Positions 9,017 through 16,286 of a stretch of 64,000 bases of DNA are shown one piece after another. Both the position numbers and the translations under genes were made by a program. The DNA lies in assembly GCF_003345255.1 (NCBI RefSeq), contig NZ_CP029331.1:2728001-2792000 (forward strand). Direction: 5' to 3'. Below the pieces are notes generated by a model. The model worked only from the letters and a program-made list of their open reading frames with translations, did no database searches and was not told the DNA's origin. This stretch comes from Pseudothauera hydrothermalis. GTDB lineage: Bacteria > Pseudomonadota > Gammaproteobacteria > Burkholderiales > Rhodocyclaceae. The stretch's first letter is position 1. Every line of letters starts with the position of its first letter.

Positions 9017-10150
9017 ATGAAGGCAGTAAGCATCATGCCGCTGACGCAGGTGTTCGTCTCGGTTTCCGACCCGCGCAGCAAGCGCCACACACGCCACGAC
9101 CTGTCCGAACTGCTCACGGTCGCGGTGTGTGCAGTGCTCTCGGGCGTGGACGACTTCGTCGACATCGAGTTGTGGGCCAAGGCCAAGATCGATTGGCTGC
9201 GAGGGTTCATGAAGCTTGAGCATGGCATCCCTTCGCACGACACGATCGGGCGCGTGTTCGGCCTGATTGAGCCTGACGAGTTCGAGGCGGCGTTTCGGCG
9301 CTGGGTCGGCATGGTCGTGCCGGTGCTGGCCGAAGACACGGTCGTTGCGATCGACGGCAAGAGCAGCCGAAGAACGGCAAGCAAGGGCAAGACCCCTGCA
9401 AGTGCCCTGCACATGGTCAGCGCGTTCGCCGCCGGGATGGGCGTGGTGTTGGGCCAGAGGGCCACGGCCGAGAAATCCAACGAGATCACCGCCATTCCCG
9501 AGTTGCTCTCGAAGCTCGCCCTGGAAGGCTGCGTGGTGACGATCGACGCGATGGGCACACAGGCGAAGATTGCGCGCACGATCCGCGAACGCGGCGCCCA
9601 CTACGTGCTGTGCGTGAAGGACAACCACCCGAAGTTGCTCGACTCGATCCGCTTTGCCGGCGTCGCGGATCCACGGGGACCGCTCACGCCGGCCTCGACG
9701 CATGAAACCACGAATCTTGGCCATGGACGCACGGAGATCCGCCGCTGCGTTGCGTACGACGCCACCGATCGGCTCTACAAGGGCGAAGAGTGGAAGGACG
9801 TCGCGAGCTTCGCCTTGATCGAGCGGGTGCGCACTGTCGGCAACAAAACCAGCACCGAGCGTGCCTACTACCTGAGCAGCCTGCCCGCGGACGCCGAGCG
9901 CATCGCCAAAGCAGTTCGCAGCCACTGGGAGGTGGAGAATCGGCTTCACTGGTGTCTGGATGTGCAGTTCAACGAGGATCAGTCCCGGGTGCGCAGCGGT
10001 TACGCGGCCAACAACTTGGCTGTTGTTCGCCACATCGTGATGAACCTGCTGCGGCTGAACACGACCCGTAAGGCGAGCATCAAGTCCAAGCGCATGCTGG
10101 CTGCCACTATTGACGAATTTCGGGCCGAGTTGCTCGGAGTTATGACATGA
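9017..10150 (+). CDS. ISAs1-family DDE transposase
   Basis: A 377-residue transposase. It has the N-terminal DPRSKRHTRHDLSELL motif typical of ISAs1 proteins, the first catalytic Asp in AIDGKSSRR (D113), the second in TIDAMGTQ (D177) and the catalytic Glu region SHWEVENRLHWCLD (about 302-315). The frame is full length and uninterrupted. The start is ATG at 9017; MPLTQVF six codons later is an alternative. Its stop codon (10148-10150) overlaps an ATG at 10147 that opens the remaining part of the interrupted host gene. Confidence 0.93.
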   Translation: MKAVSIMPLTQVFVSVSDPRSKRHTRHDLSELLTVAVCAVLSGVDDFVDIELWAKAKIDWLRGFMKLEHGIPSHDTIGRVFGLIEPDEFEAAFRRWVGMVVPVLAEDTVVAIDGKSSRRTASKGKTPASALHMVSAFAAGMGVVLGQRATAEKSNEITAIPELLSKLALEGCVVTIDAMGTQAKIARTIRERGAHYVLCVKDNHPKLLDSIRFAGVADPRGPLTPASTHETTNLGHGRTEIRRCVAYDATDRLYKGEEWKDVASFALIERVRTVGNKTSTERAYYLSSLPADAERIAKAVRSHWEVENRLHWCLDVQFNEDQSRVRSGYAANNLAVVRHIVMNLLRLNTTRKASIKSKRMLAATIDEFRAELLGVMT

Positions 10151-10166
10151 AGGTGCGATTGCCCTG
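10141..10166 (-). repeat. IS right inverted repeat
   Basis: Inverted copy of 8897-8922 (23 of 26 bases). It overlaps the last codons of the transposase gene and contains the ATG at 10147. Confidence 0.9.
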
Positions 10167-10542
10167 GGAGGATCATGAACTTTGGATTCATCAAGCGCTG
10201 GCAACCATTATCCGGCTCGATGCGCTCGATCTGTTCGCGCGGCGGGTGCGCGCGCTTTCGGCCGGCTTTGCCATCGCCGCCATGGCGCTGCTTGCGTTTT
10301 TCTGGATCGGCGAGCACTACGTGACCCCGATTGTGCTGGCGGCAATACTCTTGACCGCAACGCTCGGCCCCGTGGTGACGATTTATACCTTTTGGCTGCG
10401 GCGCACGCTCAGACTGCAAAGACATGCAATCGTGCGCCAGCTCTACCGCTGCGGCCTGCGTGTCGAGCAGAAAACGATTGTGACCAATACCCCGCATCCG
10501 ACCCTGGTCGCGTCACTCGATACACTGCCCCACAGGGATTGA
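10147..10542 (+). CDS. Truncated host protein restarted from an ATG in the IS right end
   Basis: The ATG at 10147 overlaps the transposase TGA as ATGA and reads MKVRLPWEDH from IS and duplication bases, then enters the true reading frame of the interrupted gene at Glu (10177). The 131-residue product keeps both hydrophobic segments and the whole C terminus and loses only the original first 36 or so residues. Expression by translational coupling is possible from the arrangement but unproven. Its stop abuts the bcsA start, so it could also keep bcsA coupled to translation. Confidence 0.55.
   Translation: MKVRLPWEDHELWIHQALATIIRLDALDLFARRVRALSAGFAIAAMALLAFFWIGEHYVTPIVLAAILLTATLGPVVTIYTFWLRRTLRLQRHAIVRQLYRCGLRVEQKTIVTNTPHPTLVASLDTLPHRD
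10167..10176 (+). repeat. Target-site duplication, right copy
   Basis: GGAGGATCAT, identical to 8887-8896, directly follows the right inverted repeat. Confidence 0.92.
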
Positions 10543-12801
10543 ATGGAGAATTCAAGGAATATCCCGCTGCGGTCATTGCCGCCAGCCCTTGCATCCGGAC
10601 TTTTCGGCAGCCGCGCGGTGCTGGCTGCCGGCGGCACGGGATTCGCGCTGCTGGCGGCCGCCTTGATTTTGCCAATCGACGCTTTTGCCCAACTGGTCAT
10701 TGCTGTGCCGCTGGTGGCGATATTGTGCGCGGCGCGGATCGAAACGGACGGTTCGGGTGCGCCGGAATTCTTTCGCATTCTGGCGTTGGCGATCGGCGGC
10801 TTCATCACGCTGCGTTATCTCAGTTGGCGAGCCGGCTATACGCTCTACGGCGCCGATGTGTTCAGCCTGGTGGCAGTGTTGTTGCTCTTTGGCGCTGAGC
10901 TTTATTCGGCGGGGATCCATTTCTTGGGCGGATTCATCAACATTGCACCGGCGCGGCGACCCTTGCTGAGCATCGACGATCTTCCCGCTGAAATCGCCCT
11001 GCCGAGCGTCGATGTGCTAATCCCCTCATACAACGAAGACCCGGCGCTGCTCGAAATCACACTGCGTGCCGCGCTGCAGATGCGCTATCCAGCGGATCGT
11101 CTAAAGGTGTATCTGCTCGACGACGGCGGCACCGACCAGCGTATTGCCCATCCCGACCCGCAGATCGCCGCCGCCGCGCAAGCACGCCGATCCGCGCTGC
11201 AGGCGCTGTGCGCGCGGCTGGGCGCACACTACATCACCCGTGCGCGCAATGAGCGCGCCAAGGCCGGTAATCTCAACCACGCGCTGGCGCACACCCGGGG
11301 GGAGCTGATCGTAGTGCTTGATGCGGATCACATTCCCACGGTCGATTTTCTGGACCGCACCGTGCCCTGGCTGGTACTGCAGCCGGATGTGTTCCTGGTG
11401 CAAACCCCGCACTTCATGATCAATCCAGACCCGGTGGATCGCAACATGCTGCGGCGTTTTTCGCGGATGCCGGCGGAAAACGACATGTTCTACCGTGACA
11501 TCCAGCGCGGGCTGGATGCCTGGGGGGCGTCTTTCTTTTGCGGTTCTGCCGCGGTCTTGCGGCGCAAGCATCTGGAGGAGGTTGGCGGTCTGTGCGGAGA
11601 CACCGTGACCGAGGACGCCGAGACCGCTTTTGAACTGCACCGCCGCGGCTACCGCTCGGTGTACGTGGACCGTCCCATGGTGGCGGGGCTGGCGCCCGAG
11701 ACATTTTCCGCATTCGTGACCCAGCGCATGCGCTGGGCGCAGGGCATGGTGCAGATTTTGTTGCTCAAACGCCCTTTCATGTGCGCCGAACTCAGCCTGC
11801 CTCAGCGCTTGGGGTATCTGAGTGCGATCTTGTTCTGGCTGTTTCCGTTCTCGCGCATCGTTTTTCTGGTCGCTCCGCTCGCCTATCTGATCCTGGGCAT
11901 GGATGTCTATAACGCGTCGATCATGCAGATTCTGGCCTACACGGTTCCCCATGTGGTGGCCACCTACGTGATTGCCGACATGCTCTACGGCCGCACCCGC
12001 TGGCCACTGGTTTCCGAACTGTATGAAGTCATGCAGTGTCTGTTTTCGGCAGCGGCGATCTTCAAGGTGGTGCTCAATCCGCACAAGCCCGCTTTTGTGG
12101 TCACCCCCAAAGGGGAAATACTCGACCGGGACACACTCTCTCCGCTTGCCCGCCCCTTTCACATACTCTTTGTGCTGACCTTGGCTGGCTTTGCGTTTGG
12201 CGCCTACCGGCTGGTGGAGTATCCATTGACCCGGGATATGACCGTTGTGGTGCTGCTGTGGAACGTTTTCAATTTCGTCACCCTGCTAGGGGCCTTGGGC
12301 GCATTGCTGGAGCGCCAGCAACGACGGACATCCCCCCGGATGCCAGTGACTGAGCCGGCAAACATTGCATGGCCGGGGCAGGCCCCCTTGCGCTGCACTA
12401 TCGAGGATCTATCGGCCCAAGGCGCCCGTGTGCGTATCGACACACCCGTTGCGCTCGAACCCGGACAGCCGGTGGCGCTGTGCGCCTATGCGCATGCCCT
12501 GCAGCGACCGATCGAATTACCGGCACGTATCCGTACGCGCAGCTCAGACGACGGTTTGGTCATTGGCGTGGCGTTCGACAACCTCGAGCCCGCGCGCATC
12601 GATGAGGCGGTTGCCTTTGCCTATGGCGACAGCGCACGCTGGCTGTATTTTCAGGAGCGGCGCGCCCGGCCGATCACCTTTTTTCAGGGTCTGACAATCA
12701 TGCTCTCTCTGGTCTGGAGGCCGTTTTTCCTCCATCTCAAGGCGATGGCTGCCCGATGGCGGCCTGAAGTGGCCGCCGAGCAATCCGGCCGCAGCGCTTG
12801 A
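10543..12801 (+). CDS. bcsA: Cellulose synthase catalytic subunit (UDP-forming)
   Basis: Inner-membrane family-2 glycosyltransferase that polymerises UDP-glucose into beta-1,4-glucan and exports it. The 752 residues hold N-terminal membrane segments, the GT domain with DDG (193-195), DAD (260-262), FFCGS (331-335), TED (356-358) and QRMRW (394-398), a second membrane block, and a PilZ domain (RQQRRTSPR then DLSAQGARV, about 590-635) for c-di-GMP activation. The start ATG directly follows the stop of the interrupted upstream gene. It is followed by bcsB, bcsZ and bcsC, so cellulose rather than another beta-glucan is the expected product. Confidence 0.96.
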   Translation: MENSRNIPLRSLPPALASGLFGSRAVLAAGGTGFALLAAALILPIDAFAQLVIAVPLVAILCAARIETDGSGAPEFFRILALAIGGFITLRYLSWRAGYTLYGADVFSLVAVLLLFGAELYSAGIHFLGGFINIAPARRPLLSIDDLPAEIALPSVDVLIPSYNEDPALLEITLRAALQMRYPADRLKVYLLDDGGTDQRIAHPDPQIAAAAQARRSALQALCARLGAHYITRARNERAKAGNLNHALAHTRGELIVVLDADHIPTVDFLDRTVPWLVLQPDVFLVQTPHFMINPDPVDRNMLRRFSRMPAENDMFYRDIQRGLDAWGASFFCGSAAVLRRKHLEEVGGLCGDTVTEDAETAFELHRRGYRSVYVDRPMVAGLAPETFSAFVTQRMRWAQGMVQILLLKRPFMCAELSLPQRLGYLSAILFWLFPFSRIVFLVAPLAYLILGMDVYNASIMQILAYTVPHVVATYVIADMLYGRTRWPLVSELYEVMQCLFSAAAIFKVVLNPHKPAFVVTPKGEILDRDTLSPLARPFHILFVLTLAGFAFGAYRLVEYPLTRDMTVVVLLWNVFNFVTLLGALGALLERQQRRTSPRMPVTEPANIAWPGQAPLRCTIEDLSAQGARVRIDTPVALEPGQPVALCAYAHALQRPIELPARIRTRSSDDGLVIGVAFDNLEPARIDEAVAFAYGDSARWLYFQERRARPITFFQGLTIMLSLVWRPFFLHLKAMAARWRPEVAAEQSGRSA

Positions 12802-12848
12802 CCGCCCAATATCGATGATCGACACCCAGTATTTTTGACGGCTATCCT

Positions 12849-15128
12849 ATGGTCCTCTCGTTTCCCACCGGTTTGTTGAAGAACGCGCGGCTGGCGCTGT
12901 GTCTCGCTTGGCTCATGCTGTCGGGTATCGCTGTCCATGCGCAAAATCCGGCGGGAGAAACCCTGCGCTTATCGTCATTTACCGCACAGCCCGGGCCGGT
13001 CAGATTGACCGATGTCACCTCCTCGGTGGATTTATTCATCCCGGTATCGTCCATGGTTGCATTGCAGGGCGCGCGGATCAGTTTGCGCTACACCCACTCG
13101 ATCGCCCTGCGCCGGGAACGCTCCTACCTCTTGGTGCGGCTAAACGACATCACGGTGGCGCAGATTCCGGTCGACCCGGCGCAGCCTGGCGGGGTGGCGC
13201 GCTTTTCGGTACCCGACGACTTATGGCAGCCGGGGTTCAACCGCCTGACCATCGGCGTCATCCAGCATTACACCGACCGCTGCGAGGACAACCTTTCGCC
13301 GGAACTGTGGACCGAGCTCGATCTGCACGAATCCCGCCTGCAGTTCGAGCGGGTCGCCCGCACTGAACAACCGACACTGAGCGATCTTGGTGCCGCGTTT
13401 GGCCCCGGTATTGGCGCATTCGGAAAAGTCACCGTGTTGTCCTTTGCCGGCGCGGACGAGATCAATGCCGCCGCGCTGCCGTTGGTCGCCCAGGCGCTGG
13501 CCTTGCGGCGTCGCTTCGTGCCACTGACGGTCGATCACATCGCTTGGCCCGAGGCGCAGTACCCAGCCAGCGCCGCCGACCCGCTGGTCATCGTAGGCAC
13601 TGCCGAAAAGATTGCCGAATTGACCGGCGAGCCGGCGCCCGCGGTAGACGGACCGCACTTGGCCATTTCACGCACACCGCCGGTTCGCGATGAGCGCGGC
13701 CGCCTGGTCAGCCCAGCTCGCTTGCAGTTGCTGGTGACCGGCCGCCATGCCGCAGAAGTGATCGAGGCTGCGCGCACGCTCGCGCTGATGGACGATGCGT
13801 ACAACCCGGTGGCCACATCGACGGTCATCGACCGCCGGCAACGTCCTGCGGCAATCTCGCCCTTGTCGCGCCTGGTGCTGCAGCCAGAGCGCAGCTACAC
13901 CTTCGCCGACCTGGGTTTCCCCACCCAGACGCTCAAAGGGTTCGGCAGCCGGCGTGTTGGCGTGGATGTCCGTCTGCCGGCCGATTTCTATACTCACGAT
14001 TCGGCACAGGTCGAACTGTTGCTCGACCTGGCTTATGGCGCCGGCATGGGACCGGGTTCGGTCATGAACGTATTTTTGAACGGCGACTTCGTTCATGGAC
14101 GTTTGCTCGATGAAGCCCATGGCGCCACCTTCAACCGCTATCGCATCGTGCTGCCGGCCAGACGCTTCGTGCCCGGTCGGAACAAGATCGACTTCGAATT
14201 GACCCTGCGTCCGGAAACGGTTCCGGGCGAATGCGCCGGTCTGGATGGCCGTCACCTGGTCGCGCAAATTTTGGACACCTCCAGCCTAACCCTGCCCGCA
14301 TTTGGCGCGGCTTCATCGCAACCGAATCTGCGGCTGTTGGGCAGTACGGGTTTTCCCTTCAGCAGCGAATACGCCGACACCCGCTTCGACCTTTTTATCG
14401 ACCATCCTGTCCAGACCGGGGCTGCGCTGACCTTGATCGGCCGCATCGCCCAGGCATCGGGCGCGCCACACGATGGCTGGCGCCTGCACACGGGTTTGGA
14501 GAACATCGACCGCAGTACCCGAAGCATCGTGCTGGCCCCGATCTCCGCCCTGCCCGAGGCGCTGTTTGCGGATTCGTCCGTCGCATTCGGACGCGCCCTG
14601 CGCTGGCCCTATACGGCCATCAACGATACCCGGACCGCCGGCGAAGCACAGCGCGACAGCTTTTCAGCCTGGCTGATCCAACAACTCGGTTTGCAAGCCA
14701 CACCCAAACCCGCTGCGCCGTTTCAGGACATGCTTCAGGGCCATGTTGAACAGGTGTCCGGACTCGGTCCGCTGGGCGGGCTGGTTTTGCTTGCCAATCC
14801 ACTGGCCAAGCCGGGGGCAGCGGTGCTGGTGGTGACCGCCGAGGACGCGGAGCGCTTGGATGAGCGTGTCAACGCGCTCGTCCAGCCTCAGGTGTGGTCT
14901 CAGCTCGACGGCAGCGTGCTGTTATGGCAAAACGCGGATTCGCCGGTCATCAGCGCCCAGGTGGTCGACCGTTTCGAAATGGGCACAGGCTCCAACTGGC
15001 TGCTGCTGCGCCTGTGGTTATCGAACAAGCCGTGGTACTGGCTGGCACTGGTGTTGGTGGGTGCGCTGCTGTTGGCGCTTGCCATCAACGCGTGGCTAAA
15101 GCGCCGGCAGCACGGCATGCACCGCTGA
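12849..15128 (+). CDS. bcsB: Cellulose synthase periplasmic subunit BcsB
   Basis: Membrane-anchored periplasmic partner of BcsA that guides the emerging glucan. The 759 residues start with a signal peptide (cleavage likely after VHA, before QNPAG), continue with alternating carbohydrate-binding and flavodoxin-like domains, and end with a single C-terminal membrane helix (WYWLALVLVGALLLALAINAW) and a basic tail. Cys residues in HYTDRCEDN and GECAGLDG match conserved family positions. The ATG at 12849 lacks a clear ribosome binding site. The spacing to bcsZ is six bases. Confidence 0.94.
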   Translation: MVLSFPTGLLKNARLALCLAWLMLSGIAVHAQNPAGETLRLSSFTAQPGPVRLTDVTSSVDLFIPVSSMVALQGARISLRYTHSIALRRERSYLLVRLNDITVAQIPVDPAQPGGVARFSVPDDLWQPGFNRLTIGVIQHYTDRCEDNLSPELWTELDLHESRLQFERVARTEQPTLSDLGAAFGPGIGAFGKVTVLSFAGADEINAAALPLVAQALALRRRFVPLTVDHIAWPEAQYPASAADPLVIVGTAEKIAELTGEPAPAVDGPHLAISRTPPVRDERGRLVSPARLQLLVTGRHAAEVIEAARTLALMDDAYNPVATSTVIDRRQRPAAISPLSRLVLQPERSYTFADLGFPTQTLKGFGSRRVGVDVRLPADFYTHDSAQVELLLDLAYGAGMGPGSVMNVFLNGDFVHGRLLDEAHGATFNRYRIVLPARRFVPGRNKIDFELTLRPETVPGECAGLDGRHLVAQILDTSSLTLPAFGAASSQPNLRLLGSTGFPFSSEYADTRFDLFIDHPVQTGAALTLIGRIAQASGAPHDGWRLHTGLENIDRSTRSIVLAPISALPEALFADSSVAFGRALRWPYTAINDTRTAGEAQRDSFSAWLIQQLGLQATPKPAAPFQDMLQGHVEQVSGLGPLGGLVLLANPLAKPGAAVLVVTAEDAERLDERVNALVQPQVWSQLDGSVLLWQNADSPVISAQVVDRFEMGTGSNWLLLRLWLSNKPWYWLALVLVGALLLALAINAWLKRRQHGMHR

Positions 15129-15134
15129 CCCCCG

Positions 15135-16286
15135 ATGCGCACGCCATGGCTGCCTGTCCTGCTGGTCATTTTGGCGCTGGCCAGCGGAGGATGTGAGCGT
15201 AATATGCCCGGAACCGCCCAGCGGCCTACACCGGATGCCGACTATCTTCTTCTCTGGGAAAGCTACCGTCAGGCGTTCATCCGCGACGGGCGGGTCATCG
15301 ATGTCGACAACGGCGGCATCACCCACAGCGAGGCGCAAGGGTACGGCATGCTGCTGGCCGAAGCCGCGGGGGACCGCCCGACTTTCGACCGCCTGCTCGA
15401 CTGGACCCTAGACCGGCTTCAACGCTCAGACGGTTTGCTCGCGTGGCGCTTCGGTCCATGCCCCGCAGCCGACGCCCGCGCTGCAGTTGCCGCCGCACTC
15501 GGCCGCGAGCCGGTCGTCGAACACGGACAGTGTGTCAACGATGCGAATAACGCCAGCGACGGCGATATCCTGGTGGCCTGGGCGCTGATCAGAGCGGCCG
15601 AGCGCTGGGACGAACCACGTTATCTCAGCCAAGCCCGGCGCTTGGCCGAAGCCACCGTCCGCCACTCGATGATCCCCTGGAATCAAGGCTTACTGCTGCT
15701 GCCGGGCGCGCAGGGTTTCATTCATCCGCCATCGGACGGCCACCCCGGCTACCTGGTGGTCAATCCCTCGTACTGGGTGTTTCCGGCGCTGGACGATCTG
15801 GCCCGGGTGTTTCCGGATCAACCCTGGGAAACGCTGGCGCAAAGCGGTCAAACCTTACTGCGCCTGGCCCGCTTCGGCACCATGGGCCTGCCGCCGGACT
15901 GGCTGGCGGTCGACCCGTCGCGTGGCACGATCATCGGCCCGGCGCCCGGTTTCGACCCCGTCTACGGTTTCAATGCCCTACGCGTCCCGCTGCATTTGAC
16001 CTGGGGCCGCAAGCGCTGGCAGGCAGACGACCTCAAACCATTTTTGGCGTGGTGGGCCCACTTCCCCAACCAGTCTTTTCCTGCCTGGATAGATCTACAC
16101 ACCGGCGCGACCGCCCCGTTCGGTGCATCGGCCGGCGCACAGGCCATCGCGCGGTTCGTCCGAAGCGTCAGTGAAGGCTGGCCACCCGAACGGACCGAAT
16201 GGCCTGCATTGGGCGAGCATGACCGCTACTATTCCTGGAGTCTCGCCATGCTGACTCGCATTGCCGCACACGAAACCGATCGATGA
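15135..16286 (+). CDS. bcsZ: Periplasmic endo-1,4-beta-glucanase (GH8)
   Basis: Cellulose-operon hydrolase that trims or clears glucan in the periplasm. The 383 residues begin with a hydrophobic signal ending ASGGC, which may be a lipoprotein signal although the lipobox is not canonical. The GH8 catalytic acid lies in THSEAQGYGM and a conserved Asp in NNASDGDILVAWAL. NPSYWVFPAL and YGFNALRVPLHL are also family motifs. The stop overlaps the bcsC start by four bases. Confidence 0.94.
   Translation: MRTPWLPVLLVILALASGGCERNMPGTAQRPTPDADYLLLWESYRQAFIRDGRVIDVDNGGITHSEAQGYGMLLAEAAGDRPTFDRLLDWTLDRLQRSDGLLAWRFGPCPAADARAAVAAALGREPVVEHGQCVNDANNASDGDILVAWALIRAAERWDEPRYLSQARRLAEATVRHSMIPWNQGLLLLPGAQGFIHPPSDGHPGYLVVNPSYWVFPALDDLARVFPDQPWETLAQSGQTLLRLARFGTMGLPPDWLAVDPSRGTIIGPAPGFDPVYGFNALRVPLHLTWGRKRWQADDLKPFLAWWAHFPNQSFPAWIDLHTGATAPFGASAGAQAIARFVRSVSEGWPPERTEWPALGEHDRYYSWSLAMLTRIAAHETDR

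Larger units (their letters stand above)
8897..10166 (+). mobile_element. Complete ISAs1-family insertion sequence (1270 bp)
   Basis: Bounded by inverted repeats that begin CAGGGCAATCGCACCT on the left (8897-8912) and end AGGTGCGATTGCCCTG on the right (10151-10166). The repeats extend to 26 bp with 23 matches (8897-8922 and 10141-10166). It carries one transposase gene and is flanked by a perfect 10-bp direct repeat. All parts needed for transposition look intact, so it is probably active or recently active. It sits in the first gene of the cellulose operon, oriented with the operon. Confidence 0.93.
8780..10542 (+). pseudogene. First gene of the bcs operon, split by an ISAs1-family element
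   Basis: Removing the IS and one copy of the 10-bp target duplication joins 8780-8896 to 10177-10542 in one open frame of 160 residues. The left part opens with ATG at 8780, the first start after an in-frame stop near 8733, and encodes 39 residues (MSRTHYLFLPSN...SSEDH). The right part encodes ELWIHQALATIIRLD, two hydrophobic segments (about 53-93 of the joined protein) and a basic C terminus ending SLDTLPHRD. Its stop is followed directly by the bcsA ATG. No family is recognised. Size and two-helix topology recall small partners of membrane glycosyltransferases, but that is only a resemblance. Confidence 0.75.

Noticed and set aside
8948-10204. 418-codon open frame antisense to the transposase
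   Set aside because: Covers the transposase in reverse; no recognisable product.
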